From the NCBI RefSeq assembly GCF_012273895.1, contig NC_052120.1, positions 9,979,756-10,043,755 on the forward strand: a stretch of 64,000 bases of DNA, in the 5' to 3' direction. The notes beneath the pieces are model-generated. The model saw only the letters and a list, made by a program, of their open reading frames with translations, did not search any database and had not been told where the DNA came from. Source of the DNA: Zerene cesonia (Eukaryota; Arthropoda; Insecta; Lepidoptera; Pieridae). The position numbers and the translations under genes are program-made. Shown piece by piece: positions 1-12,700 of the stretch; position 1 is the stretch's first letter; every line of letters starts with the position of its first letter.

Positions 1-192
1 CGCTTAATTTCGGACGAGTTGGCATCAAGAAATTGATAAGATTGGTTTATAATTTAGTAATTTATTCTATCTAATCAGTGCAAAAAATACAATGTGCTTT
101 ATATGACCACTACCGGTGTAATAAATATTGTTATGTTACTCAAGACATATAATAAAACCAAAGAAAAAGTGCGTCTGTACGATTATTTTAAA

Positions 193-290
193 TCATAATC
201 GGCAATGGAACTGGTGGGTGGCCCGATGGTAGGCACTACTACCGCCCATGAATATTTGCTGAGGCGTGAGGCCAATTGCACAGACCATAC
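193..290 (+). repeat. U1 fragment
   Basis: GGAACTGGTGGGTGGCCCGA and CTACCGCCCATGAATATTTG. The ORF readings here are repeat artefacts. Confidence 0.45.
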
Positions 291-429
291 GTCTCTCCAA
301 ATAAAAAAAACGTATGTCCTTCTGAATTTTTGGCTTTTCCACGCTAATGTCAGGAAAAAAGACGGAAATTTTGATTATTGTTGTTATATCTGGGTACATA
401 TAACTGGGTAGATAGATATATGTTATCTA

Positions 430-986
430 GAAATTGAAGACATTTTAACAGATTTTAAACGCAATTTATTCATTATATTATTTAACCTGATGTTTCAAAC
501 ACTTTACAGTGTGAAGTCACGGGAAGACTAAGATCCAACATGTCTTGAAGGTTATACAAAAATTGTTGTTGTAAACTACCTCCATCTATTTCTCCGCAGT
601 TGGTATGTTGAGTATTTTTCCGGATGTTGGCAGTATAGGCTGATAGTGTCTTCTTGTCTTTTGGTATGTTTGGCATGGTTTTATATTCTTGATAAGAGGA
701 TTGGAATTGGAAAATTACGAACCATCTCCTCTATTGAAATTTCAATAGCCTTATATACAATTCTAGGAAGAAATTTATATTCTCTGGCGAGGATTTGTGG
801 TGGGTCATATTGTAAGAAGTGTTTGTTGTCCAGAGTGTGTTCACATACCGCAGACTTCTTGTGACGCCTATGCTTGATATCCGCAATGTGTTCCTTCAGT
901 CGGCTACCAATGCTTCTTTTTGTTTGGCCGATGTTGGAGAGATCACAATCACAGTCTAACTTGTACACTAGCATACAGCACCACAA
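430..986 (-). pseudogene. Penelope-like element, 3' end with GIY-YIG domain remnant
   Basis: The minus-strand frame at 986-681 reads VYKLDCDCDLSNIGQTKRS, SRLKEHIADIKHRR and VCEHTLDNKH, the signature of the GIY-YIG endonuclease of Penelope-like retroelements. The YIG motif has become NIG and the frame breaks after about residue 100, continuing in another frame (TSHCKVFETSG at about 520-482). The untranslated tail with GATTTTAAACGC reaches about 430. 5'-truncated, inactive. Confidence 0.75.
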
Positions 987-1692
987 AAAGTCTTGAAAAT
1001 ACGATAAAACAACGTTAAACTGCGTCGAACACCTTCATTACCTTCATAAAACTTGTTTACCACACGGGCGTAGCCGCGGCAATAACTAGTCAATAAGTAA
1101 ACACTATTAGAATATAAAAAAATTACACACCCAATAAAAACTACACTTTGCATAATGCATTAGATGAATAAATTGAAATAAAAATGTAGTTTTTAGCATA
1201 TTACCCGAATCAACATAATATAATTTAAGCGAAAGGTCACTCACTCGTCGCGAAATCTCGAAAATCACGCATCGTATATGATGAAATTTGGCAGGAAGGT
1301 AGTTAATTTAATTCAAATAAAAAAAAATCATTTATTTTTCTATATTCGAATACAAATATTTTAACAGAAAGGTGGTTCTTTATATAAATTGTACGCCTTA
1401 GCTGAAGTGGGAAACAAGAGTTCTATCGGGGATCTGCTCAGATTTCAGAGATGCCTGCAATCGTCGCTTACCATCAAGTGATCCAGATCTAACTATCACA
1501 TGAAAAGACCTGTTAGAATTTGACGGATAAACTTGTGAAGTTTCGTGTACATACATCATCGTGGTACATATATAGCCTTCCTCAATAAATGGGCTATCAA
1601 TACTGAAAGAATTTTTCAAATCGGACCAGTAGTTCCTTAGATTGTACTGTACCACGTAACACAACGACAGGAGTAGTCGAGCTACAAATGAA
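987..1692. other. No gene seen
   Basis: A diverged family-B piece at 1550-1640 (TTCCTCAATAAATGGGCTAT, CAAATCGGACCAGTAGTTCC); otherwise nothing recognised. Confidence 0.45.
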
Positions 1693-1893
1693 TCCTACTA
1701 ATATTATAAATGCGAAAGTTTGTAGGGATGTGTGTATGTTTGTTGCTCTTTCACGCAAAAACTACTAAAACCGATACCAAGGAAATTTGGTACGTAGACA
1801 GCTGGACAACTGGAATAACATATAGGCAACTTTTTATCCCGATATTCCTACGGGATACGGACTTACGCGGGTGAAACCGCGGAGCGTAGCTAG
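1693..1893 (+). mobile_element. Helitron-like element, family A
   Basis: Begins TCCTACTAATATTATAAA after an A and ends in a GC hairpin (CGCGG...CCGCG) then CTAG before a T. The TC start, the CTAG end, the hairpin about ten bases from the end, insertion between A and T, and no terminal repeats are the marks of non-autonomous Helitrons. Confidence 0.7.
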
Positions 1894-3510
1894 TTTGACA
1901 GAAATTGCAATAATGCGTAGGTACTCTGTCAGTGTGAGTATCTTTTTGCATACAAAGAAAGTGATAAATAATTATCGCTCACTATCGCAGAGTTACTCGG
2001 TAAATGGTCTGATTGTTTACATTTTTAATCTCGTTTCGTGGGTTATCTATATTAATGATTAAAGCTAAAGAGGTGTGTTTGTTTGAACGCTCAAGTCGCA
2101 GAAACAACTGGATTAATTTAAAAATGATGATGAGGCGGGCACGGCGGGCCGTCGCATGTCAACGTTGACAGTTCAAATATTTGAATTTAATAATAAGGGC
2201 AATCCAGTCTTAAATCAAAACTTAGCAGCTAACTTTCGCATTTATAATATTAATAGAATTAGTAGGACAATAAGTTCTTGATTATCTAGATTGTATCGTG
2301 TCACAGATAACATAATACTATACTAGAGTATCTATGATACAGAACCATAGAGCTTTGTTATGCGAAAAAGTTTTAATTGACAATACTTAATAAAAATATA
2401 AACCGCGTTCTAACTGCCAGAACTGGACTATGTTTTAAGAGTAGCACACAGAAGACAGCTTTCAAGTAACAAAAATAATAATCAAAATCGATTCACCCAG
2501 TGAAAATTACTGAGGTAACAACCACAAAAATTACAGGGAACCCAACCCGAAGTCGGTTTAAAATACTTTAAATTCGCAAGTATTCAAGGTGTCACAGGAA
2601 AAAATGCATTCAATACGTGGAGGAAATATTAAATATTATTAAATTATAACAACACTTTTTATAGCTTAGCTGCTACGTACCCTGGCGAGCTTTTTTGTAG
2701 ATCTTTTTTACTGATGCAGTTCGTTCCTCATTTCATCTTATCTTTACCAGTAAAACAGATGACGTAATTTTAAGACGATTTTTACATCTTGGATAGCTTA
2801 ACCTGTTCCTTTTCACATATTTCAGTTTTCAAAAATGCTATTACTCTTAGAAAAAAATGGTTAAAATTGGTCCAGCAGTTTTGGTCCCTATTAAACAAAA
2901 TATGCAAGTAAGTCTCGTCGTAACATTAGTAAAGAAAATATTAAAACATTATTATGTTATTTTAAATTATTGTTTAAAATAATTAACACGTATTTTGAAA
3001 ATCTTATGTAATCCAATTTGTATGTATTATAATAATAATGAAATTAAAATAAGGAATTTTTTTGCATTTATATGATAACAGTGGATTTGAGATTTTAATT
3101 AATCGAAAACGAGTTTATATTCAAATTTCATTTTGAATATTTTTTTCATTAAATTTATGCTGAGAAGCAATCAGACAATAAAAGCTTTGTTTTCCGCATC
3201 ATGGGTCATAAAATATACATGTTAATAAGAGGCTCTTTTTAAAGCGAAAATTTATGTTTTTGATCTAAGGCATCTATTACTTCATCTGTACTGTAACAAT
3301 CTCTACCACAGCTACTAATTGTATTAAAATTTAAATTGTCAATATTAAAGTAACTGTGTCTTTTGCGGCTAAATCACTGAACTAATTTAGATGAGATTTC
3401 GTAAAAAGAAACATTCAGATTGAGAATGGACACCAAGGAGGACTTCAGAAGAAAACGGGAACCATACAAGCAAAACGACTGTCTATCCTTACGCCTGAAA
3501 ACCTATGATA
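1894..3510. other. No gene seen
   Basis: AT-rich DNA with a Helitron-like end near 2232-2260 and a diverged GAATCACCCAG-type repeat tail at 2480-2530. Nothing coding. Confidence 0.5.
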
Positions 3511-3714
3511 TCCTACTAATAGTATAAACGAAAGATTGTAAATATGGATGGATGGAAAGGTGTATGGATGTTTATTACTCTTTCACGGGAAAACAACTTA
3601 TGGTATCTAAATGAAAATTTGGTACAGAATGCAGATATAGATTATAGTCTGGATTAGCACATAGGCTACTTTATACCCGGGTACCACGCGAGTGACGCCG
3701 CGGGTTGCACCTAG
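3511..3714 (+). mobile_element. Helitron-like element, variant of family A
   Basis: TCCTACTAATAGTATAAACG at the start; the CGCG...CGCG hairpin region and CTAG at the end. The middle differs from the common copies (TGGATTAGCACATAGGCTAC). Confidence 0.6.
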
Positions 3715-4009
3715 TAGTATAATCAGAACAGTAGGCTAGCTAAGGCCTCCTGTTGCGTTGACACTCAGGGTTGTCACTTTTATTTTTAATTCAAAATTAT
3801 TTGCGTCTAGATATATGAAATATAAGAATTAAAGTTTTAACGATTCATCAATAAGCTGTTAATTAAATACGTTTTAAAAATACATGTCATTTATTAATTA
3901 TCATAGATTCCTTGATGTGCGGATCGCATTTCTGTTGCCGGTTCATAAACGTTCATAAATAGATGATTTTGTAGCTGGTATGTTCCTTTTAAAATTCCGT
4001 AGAAAAAAC

Positions 4010-4150
4010 CTGTACTTGGATGGGCGAGATCAAGCACATCCTGAGCAGTCGCCGGCCGCCCCGATCGACTATGTGTGCGTGAAGTGCGTGCGTACACGGC
4101 GCCGGCGACTCACGCGCACATCGCTATCGGCGGCGGCCGACTTGTATGAA
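4010..4150. other. GC- and CpG-rich patch, 5.4 kb upstream of SCRB-A exon 2
   Basis: CAGTCGCCGGCCGCCCCGAT, GTACACGGCGCCGGCGACTC, ATCGGCGGCGGCCGAC. Possible promoter or untranslated exon of SCRB-A, or a repeat; no membrane-segment coding is visible here. Confidence 0.25.
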
Positions 4151-4321
4151 GCTATCCTAGCTATCCTATTATTTATGAATTTTCAAAATTGATGCAACAA
4201 TTTCGTTCAAAACACACGGATGGTGTTAAATTTTACATACGACAGGGTTGTAGAAGAACGCTATTTAAGAAATAATAAATACAAATCTTTCTTCTATAAA
4301 TTATTATAGACTAGGTGCTCG

Positions 4322-4541
4322 TACGTACCAAATTTCATTGCAATCGGTTCAGTAGTTTTTGCGTGAAAGAGCAACAAACGCACACACATCCTTACAAACT
4401 TTCGCATTTATAATATTAGTAGGATAGGATATTATTATAACGTTTCATAAATATCCATTCAGTAATTTATACGCGAAAGAGTAACAAACATCCATCCATC
4501 CATACTGACAAACTTTCGCGTTTATAATATTAGTAAGATTA
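4322..4541 (-). mobile_element. Two adjacent truncated Helitron-like fragments
   Basis: Two successive 5'-end halves on the minus strand (to 4424, and 4438-4541), each with GTGAAAGAG/GCGAAAGAG and TTTATAATATTAGTA. Neither has a CTAG end. Confidence 0.55.
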
Positions 4542-4679
4542 ATTAATATTACACAAGTACATGGAGTATTAAAGTATAAGTTATTGGTAACAATTAATAA
4601 TATATTTAATATAACGCAAATCCTCAATATGATTTTTTTTAAAGAGAAATTGAAACACTTATTTTTGGCTATCGTCTAT

Positions 4680-4819
4680 ATAAAGAAAAATGAATCGCCA
4701 TATTTACTGCCAAGCTTGGTAACGGCTCGACCAATTCTGTAACGTTTTTGATAAGGCACAAGGAAGATTTTTATGGAGAGAAAAAACATACAACGGGTGA
4801 AGCCGGGGTGGACCGCTAG
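4680..4819 (+). mobile_element. Helitron-like 3' end, family B
   Basis: Ends GGGTGAAGCCGGGGTGGACC GCTAG (hairpin and CTAG) before a T. The 5' end is not recognised. Confidence 0.4.
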
Positions 4820-5869
4820 TGCAGTACCAACTAATATGAAGAATGGAGATAAATTTAAAAATCAATTTCCTACACGCTCGCCTGTCTCGAACCCCCGACT
4901 TCTCGATTTAAGCCCGAGTCACAACAAAGCCGCATTTTTGAAAAAATATATCACTGCGCTGATTTTCAGAAGAGACCCCGATTAGAAAGGAGGAATCTAT
5001 GGGTAAAGCAATGGTCTACAGATGCGGGCTAACATGGAAACAACGCAAGCAAGGCCAAGGGGAAAAGATAGTAATGAAGCCATAACGTCTAAATAAAGAA
5101 ATGACTTGCGGTAACTTCATCACTACTCCATACATGGAGCTATACCAGCTCCACTCACAAGGTTATAAAAATGCATTAAATTAACTTCTTCATTTCTTGT
5201 TTATTGACGATGCATTAAAGGGTAAATTCAGTGACAAAATAGGGTCTCATGACGATAAAAAAATAATAATATACGAATGGCATTGTATTTCTTTGTATTA
5301 ATAAATAGCTGTTCGCCCTGGCTTCGCCTCTTGTACATATCTAGCCCATTACCAGTGAAGTTACAGCTGTAAAATGGTGAAATAATTTTTGAAATTGGTC
5401 CTTGCCAAAAAAAGGGTTGGATATGTCAAAAGAAGAAAGTACTGAAAATCCCCGGGACTTTATATCTATTATTTGAAAAAATAATAAATAACGAAAACAG
5501 AACAATAATTATTTACAAATGAAACAGTTATATAGAAGCAACAGTTTCCAAATAGGGAAGACAAAGGACCACGAATTTATTTCATTTATGCGGAACCCGT
5601 TCTCTACGAAAGCCATTTAAATTTAGCTGTCTTTTTACACCTCGTAGGACCTTGTATGCAAGACGTATATCCATAATACTTAGGATATCCCTTTAACATG
5701 TTATGCGTATAATTTATAACATGCGATCAGGTAATCAATAATGCTTAATGGCTGGTGTAACGGTATAATGTAGGTTTTGTATATATAAAAAGGTAAAGAT
5801 TGAGTTCGTCTCTATACATCTTTTTTTTTTAGTCTGAGGCCTGTATCCTTGTACTCTTCCCAGTCTATT
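4820..5869. other. No gene seen
   Basis: A Helitron-like 3' fragment near 5308-5395 (AGCTGTTCGCCCTGGCTTCG). The rest is unassigned AT-rich DNA. Confidence 0.45.
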
Positions 5870-6235
5870 CCTCAGATAGAACGCGATCCGCTATGGCGCG
5901 GCGGATAAAAGCACTCTGACGTCCTGTACATAGCGGGCGTCAGAGCGTCTGCCACCGCACTATGACACAAAGCCGTGTTGTATACGCGTTAATAGCTTTG
6001 TTAGATAGACCGCGTTCTTCGTCATAGCAAGGCGGCAAGTAAGCGCTCTAATGCGCTAAGAACGCGGTCTATCTGAAAGGCTTCTACATCTTAGTGCAGG
6101 CGCGTGGGTGAACTGAAGGTTCACCCTAATAGCCACACGCTTGACGGCAAATACGATCCTCGGCTTGGGCTGTCGCGAGTATAGAGGGGGTCGGAAGGGC
6201 CGTAGTCGGTCGGGCGCTCACCTGGGTGGGCGCGG
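5870..6235. repeat. GC-rich island with two perfect foldbacks
   Basis: CTCTGACG/CGTCAGAG at 5914-5921 and 5938-5945, and a perfect 17-bp inverted repeat AGATAGACCGCGTTCTT at 6003-6019 with its inverse at 6058-6074. AGATAGAACGCG near 5874 is a diverged copy of the arm at 6003, about 130 bases earlier. No long open frame; probably an unclassified mobile element. Confidence 0.55.
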
Positions 6236-6239
6236 GCAC

Positions 6240-7078
6240 TCATCAACTGCTGATAAATAGATAGAAGTAGATCAAAAAGAATAAAAAATGTGTATTTTTT
6301 TGTTTTATCATTAAGACATGTAATATATCAGTTTCTTTGTGACCATGCTCGCAGTAGAGTATTCGAAACTTCGGAATAAATAATATCACTACACAGTAAA
6401 AAAAAAAAAGTCGCTTCCTATGTATGTATGTTTAGATCTATTAAACTATACATTCGATTTTAATGGGGATTTAAGAGGAAGGTATATATTTATAATAACA
6501 TGTATTATACTACTCCGAATTTAACGCGTGTGAAGCCGCGGGCAAAAGCTAGTAATTAATAAATCCGTTAAGAGTCATTCAATATGAATATTTAAATACT
6601 GGCGTAATCAAACATGCTCATTTTTTAATTAAATTTCCGGCTTCCATACGAGGCAATGGCTCCCTATCCGACTACGCCGTTACACCCATAAAATCAATAT
6701 TTTTACTTTTTATGGGACATTAGACTTTAATGGTTCATTTAACTGCCTTTTTTATATTTTCTTGATTGCTAAAGTGACTGCATTATTTATAATTATCATG
6801 CTAATATTATAAATATGAAAGTTTGTTTGATTGGCTGTTTGTCTGTCAATCACGCTAAAACTACTGAACCGGATTTGATGAAATATTTAATAAATATTAT
6901 AATATTATAAATAATAATTGGTACACAGACAAGGAATGAGCTGACTTGGGTGAAACTTTTTATCCCGATTAAATGCTCCTTTGAGATACAATAGGAATAG
7001 GTCGGTTCATATTTAAATTGAATTTTTCAAAAAGTTTTGAGTAGATCGAACGTTTTTAACGGAATATACAACATTCAA
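6240..7078. other. No gene seen
   Basis: A Helitron-like 3' end finishes near 6551 (AAGCCGCGGGCAAAAGCTAG) and a 5' piece starts near 6801 (CTAATATTATAAATATGAAA). Confidence 0.45.
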
Positions 7079-7330
7079 TTTATTAACGTTCTCAAAAAAA
7101 CTAAAGAGGTTCTCAATTCGATAGCATATTTTTTGTTATGTTTACTTACTCAAAACTAACTAACTTACTAAAAATAATCAACTATAAAACCTTTAAATTC
7201 ACAAACCTCTAAATACTCGTTGGTTTTTCAATCGATTCGCGTGATCCTTTTTTTGTGTCTGATAAGCAATTTTATTTGGTCTCATTTTAGAATCTGTAGT
7301 TGTACCTCCCCCACAGGAACGCCAATGTTC
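7079..7330 (+). repeat. Group-H repeat
   Basis: CTAAAGAGGTTCTCAATTCG, TGGTTTTTCAATCGATTCGC, TTTGGTCTCATTTTAGAATC, TGTAGTTGTACCTCCC. The same blocks occur at 22540-22720, 34330-34720 and 59235-59445. Class unknown. Confidence 0.55.
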
Positions 7331-7794
7331 TGTATATAAGAATAATTTTCAGAAGTTAATATCTTACAAGTGAACACTATTCTTTCCACCTACTTAACAA
7401 GCATATAAGATTGTTATAATTTAAACAATCAAGTCTGTTCATAAAAGAAATATAAATCTCTTTTCAAGCTAATAAACAAATATTTATGTAAGGTTTCTTT
7501 ACATGCTTATTAATATATGATTTAATAATCATTCTATCCGATATCCAAATACTATTTCAGGAAATACACGATAATAAGTGAATTTCCACATGACATTAAA
7601 TATTCGTTATCAATTGGAGGAACTTCTACAAGTGTTCCTTAAATATTTACAACATTCTAAATATAAATATTATAAGTTGACACCGGATTAACCGACGCAG
7701 CGTAAGGTTCTCCATTGCATAATAATAATAATTTATTTAATCTCTATTACTTCTACTTTCAGTTTTAGCTACCCTCTAATTTATTTTACCATTT

Positions 7795-7930
7795 TTTGTC
7801 CTGTGCCTTGCGTCGCCTGGAAGAGACCGCTGATAAGCTATAAGGTCGTCTTATATCCTATGTTTATCATTTTATTGCGTAATTATAATTAATTGTTATT
7901 GTACATTTAAAAAGTATTATATGTCGGAGT
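7795..7930 (+). repeat. LINE 3' end-like fragment
   Basis: GCGTCGCCTGGAAGAGACCG, CTGATAAGCTATAAGGTCGT; the same phrase as at 24003-24165 (inverse) and 52110-52235. Looks like the 3' end of a Jockey- or CR1-type LINE; no coding part is present. Confidence 0.45.
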
Positions 7931-8599
7931 ACCCGCTCTGATATTAACGAAAGCAAGCGCATGACGACGAGATGCGCTTGGACATGGCCGTTGTAGCGGC
8001 GTGCATTCAAGTACTGGAACTCGTGCCGACCGGACGTGTCTGCTCCAGTCCCATTATAAGTTTAAATTCTAATTTGCTATATAAAGTGAAGTGAAGTGAA
8101 AAAATTTTGTGATTTTAATAATTATTGTGGGTTTGAACAAAAGTGTAAAATTCCGTTTGTCTTTGGTGATGTCCAAGATGTCATGTAGAAGGCAAAACCA
8201 GCCCACTGAGCCATATACTCCAACCCCAGCAAATATTATGAATAATATTTAATTAACTAATATGTATTGGTATGGTATGTTATTATATTAGAATTTTGTC
8301 GGTATGTCTTTCATTTATAATATTTAAATCAAATAAGAATAATAAATTCATATTAGAAGTTAGGTTTTTATTACCGATAAAATAATAACGATAAGACGGG
8401 ATTTTCACTTCAGGGACGTTTGGTTTTCAAAAACAGATAAATGCGTATTATCGGATATACGATTTATCACTATATTTATAAAAAAAATTCTCTGCACTTC
8501 TATAATTTATGTTTTTTCGTATTATTAAATAATATATTATAATAACATGGGTCTAACAAACGTTATTTACTAAACATGCCAAACAACATTTGATTTTAA

Positions 8600-8875
8600 A
8601 AACCACTTCGATCAGGTTGTATGTTTATATGTAACCGAGGCCTTTAGACTCGATTTTGTTTATAGTAGTTTACTATAAACTGTTAATTTCAATTGAAAAT
8701 GTGTACAGTAATCGAGGATAAGACAATATAATCACGAATTTATTTAATATCCTGATTGGGATCGACAGGATTAATTAATTTCTCTACTATACTACTCTAT
8801 GTAAGAAGCAAGTGAGACTGATGATTCCATCATTAAAGCATGTTTTTTTTTAGTTTTCTAAAGTTATACTAGTTT
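8600..8875 (+). repeat. Group-G repeat
   Basis: GTAACCGAGGCCTTTAGACT, CTCGATTTTG, AATCGAGGATAAG, TGATTGGGATCGACAGGATT and CATTAAAGCATG. These blocks recur in the same order at 21040-21230, 26400-26640, 46280-46700 and inverted at 52980-53160. Class unknown. Confidence 0.6.
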
Positions 8876-9299
8876 CATACTTAATTGCCTCAGATATTTA
8901 AGATCAAAGTGCATATTTCGGGCTAAAGTTCGACGCTCACTAGCCGAGACGTCACTATCTTTTTCATAACTCATTCTTTTATGTAAACAAAAAATCAAAA
9001 GTTCAAACAAAAAAATTCAGTCGAATTAAGTAGTCTTTTTGAAGGCAGTTGATAAAAACTAAATTGAAACATACCTCTCTACCTTCAATCCAATCAATTC
9101 AATTCCAGGTATCAGGTCAATTGTAACCGATGTTAATATTGACCATTAAATCGTTTAGGTCTTTCCACATCAGCTAAGAAACGTTAAAACTGTGTCTATA
9201 ACTACTTATACATCTAGCAAAAAGTTTAATTTAGTTTTGGGAAATTGTCAGTCAAACTTTCTGGTGTTTTTTTTTATGAGCAATTATAATGATTTTTAC

Positions 9300-9524
9300 T
9301 CCATAATAGGGCTCCTGAGCTGGTTTTTCGCCTGATCGTAAGTGTGCGACCCACTTTTGAGGGGCAAGGGATAAGGGGGATGGGAGAGGAAAAGGAAACG
9401 GGCCTCCGGCTCCCCACTCACCGCATGAAACAGCATGCTACTACACGCCGGTTTTCTGTGGGGTTGTGGTACTTTCCCCCGTACGAACTGGCCCAATTTG
9501 TGCCGAAGTGCTCGACTCCCACAT
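9300..9524 (+). repeat. U1 repeat (unclassified, about 330 bp family)
   Basis: GAGCTGGTTTTTCGCCTGATCG to CGAAGTGCTCGACTCCCAC; internally deleted. It ends 58 bases before SCRB-A exon 2. Confidence 0.65.
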
Positions 9525-9582
9525 TAAATGATATTTTCAAACATTCCACACATACAAACTTATTAACTTTAATCCATTCCAG

Positions 9583-9762
9583 ATGATGATCCTGGCGAAC
9601 GGTTCCACCTCCTTTTACATCTGGCGTGACATTCCGATACCGATGTATCTTGAATGTTTTCTGTTTAACATAACCAATGTGGATGACATCCTCTCTGGCA
9701 AGAATGTCACCATATCAGTCCAGCAGATGGGGCCCTATGTGTTTCGGGAGATACGAAAAAAG
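9583..9762 (+). CDS. SCRB-A exon 2 (first exon present)
   Basis: 180 nt, 60 codons, phase 0 at both ends. Acceptor TTCCAG, donor AAG/GTATAC. Encodes IPIPMYLECFLFNITNV and QQMGPYVFRE, the first conserved ectodomain block. By my alignment 42 of 60 residues match SCRB-B exon 2. The two ATGs at its start are homologous to internal Met codons of SCRB-B, so they are not the true start. Confidence 0.95.
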
Positions 9763-12700
9763 GTATACATGTCATTATTGATTTTCTTTTATGTTATTTT
9801 ATAAAATTATATGTTAAAGATGTAAAGTGTATATGTAAATGTGTAAGATGATGTGTGTAAGATTAAAGCACCCGGTTTAGAATATGCTTTAGAATATCAA
9901 CATTATATATACCAATATTACTAACTAGCTGCGCCCCGCGGTTTCACCCGCGTAAGTCCGTATCCCGTAGGAATATCGGGATAAAAAGTTGTCTATATGT
10001 TATTCCAGTTGTCCAGCTGTCTACGTACCAAATTTCATTGCAAACGGTTCAGTAGTTTTGTGTGAGAGAGCAATAAACACATTAATAATTTTAGTAGGAT
10101 TCCCATAAGAACGCTAAAAATTGGTATCCAGATTTTATCAGCTAAGACACTACAAACTGCGTAAACATACATCAATATATAAACATTTCAGCAAACATTT
10201 GTTTACAATATCGAGTAAAATTAAAAACAAACATACAGATAGCGCGGTCATTAACATATGGTTAATGACAAACATCGGTTAAATGAACTGGTTCAGACAG
10301 GACTAAATCTTAAATATCCTTGCGAAATGCGTCATTTTATTCCACGAAAAACCACGAAAAAGGAGAAATAAAATACACATTAAGAAAAAGCTGGCCTGAA
10401 AGTAAAATAAATGCCAATATTTTTTGAATGATCCTAATTGCTCAATTATAATTTGCAATTGGACACATTATAAATTTAAATATATATACATATACTAGTG
10501 CAATACGACTTTCTAATGTGGGAGTCGAGCACGCTTCGGCACGACTTGGGTCAGCTCGGTAAGGTTACACAGAAGTTTGGCTTCAAGTTCTGTAGTATTT
10601 CGTGCGATGAGTAACCGAATGCCCACGTTCTTTTCCTTACCTTTTCCTTACCTTTTCCTTACCTTTTCCAGTCTATTCCTAAATGTGAGGGACATTCAAT
10701 CCTTTCTAACTCTTATCATTTAAATTCAATTATGCATTGATGATTCGCAAGGGCTCTGATTGTTATGGGGCTTATCGTCAGTTGGCCCTACAGTAGCTTT
10801 GCCGACTTTAACAAAGCTAATAATGTAACTTATTTTAATAAAAAAACTTCAGCAATTACTCTGTTTGCAAAATATTTAATGTACATAAATTATGTTAGGT
10901 GTTTTTATACGTATAGATACATAGTCGAAAACATTATCCTCCCCGGATTAGTCGAGGACAAGTAACTAGACAGTATCTTTGCTTATCTATTGCTACTCAA
11001 TGATTGATCATATGCATTAACTAGTTATTTAAATAACGAGACCCGTCACTAAAAAAACGATGTTGTTACACCATTTATGGAAGGTAAAAACGAGTTGTTC
11101 GATGCTCTCTTGTTTCTTAGTGGGTAATTCATTTCTTCTATAAATATGAATGCAATTTTTGTATGTGACGCTTTTACGCCAAAACTGATTAAGCGGTTTG
11201 AATGAAATTTGATACAAAGGTAGTTTGAAAAGCGAGAAAGGACATGGAAAGAACGTTTAGAAAGAAACGTTTTAATTTCTAAAATACCACGGAATTGGAA
11301 CCTATGCGGATAAAACCCCGGGGTGACCCTTACGTTAATGTACGAACCAGCACGTACAAAGTGCAAAAATAATGCTTGTATTTTTGCTTCGACGTATATA
11401 TACTTTATTTTACACTAGCTGTGCCCCGCGGTTTCACCCGCGTAAGTCCGTATCCCGTAGGAATATCGGAATAAAAAGTTGCCTATATATTATTCCAGTT
11501 ATCCAGCTGTCTACGTACCAAATTTCATTGCAATTGGTTCAGTAGTTTTTACGTGAAAGAGTAACAAACATCCATACATCCATACTTACAAACTTTCGCA
11601 TTTATAATATTAATAGGATTTCATTTCACGTTCATCTCCACCATACGCGGTATATGACTCATTCATTCATACGTTATTTCAGTTTAATTCATAAATACAA
11701 GTTATCATTCAGTTTTTTAGTATTTCTTGATATATTTATATTAATAAGCGCGACAGGTTGTAAGTATAAATAGATAGATGTATGTATGTTTGTTACTCTT
11801 TCATGCGAAAACAGTTTTTTTTTATGTCATAGCGGGCAACTGGGCTGGTGGTTGTCCTAATGGTAAGCGATCACCACCGCCCATGTATATTCGCAGAGGT
11901 AGTGCCTCTGCGAAGGTGTTGCCCGCTTTTAAGGGGTAAAGGAAAAGGAAAGGATTAACGACTGGAAAGAAGGAATGGACTGGGACGGGTGAGGAAAAGG
12001 AAATGGGCTTCCGGCTCCCCCACTCACCGTACGAAACACAGTGGCATGCCACTATTTTACGCCGTTTTTCTGTGGGGGTGTGGTACTTCCCCGGTGCGAG
12101 CTGGCCCAATTCGTGCCGAAGTGTGCTCGACTCCCACAATAATATGCAACAAAAGAAGTTTATGAAATTTGGTACAGAGATAGATTGTAATCTAGATTAT
12201 TATTTATGTATTATGTTAATATGTAATAACTTCCTTATAACCTGTAACACAATAAAGAATTTATAAAGCATTTCAATGCTTTATGTAATGTCATGTGGTT
12301 GCACATTTCTAAATAATCCAAAATTTATACGGCAAAGTCAGTTTTTTCTGTTATCAGTTTGTTATACTTCAAACGGAAAGATTTCATTTGCTTGTAATTT
12401 TTCGAAGCAATACCCAATTATACTGTGCAAGTAAGCATCTTAACACAAACCTTTAATAATATTAAACAAGTTTTAATATGTACAAAACACTTCCAATATC
12501 TCGACACGCCTTATCACAGAAATGATGATGCATAGAAAACAAAAAAGTCTTATATCTTGAAGTTTTTGATAAAATTTACATTAAATAACTTGCACCAACT
12601 TATGCCAATCTTCCGTTGGCGGGAACCCGATGTGAGATAGCGCAATTCGTGTCGAAGCGTGCTCGACTGCACAAAATAATATGCAACAAAGGAACCTTAA

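Noticed and set aside
7981..8080. Possible first exon of SCRB-A starting ATGGCCGTTGTAGCG
   Set aside because: The frame hits a stop soon and shows no hydrophobic segment; the area follows a LINE-like end.
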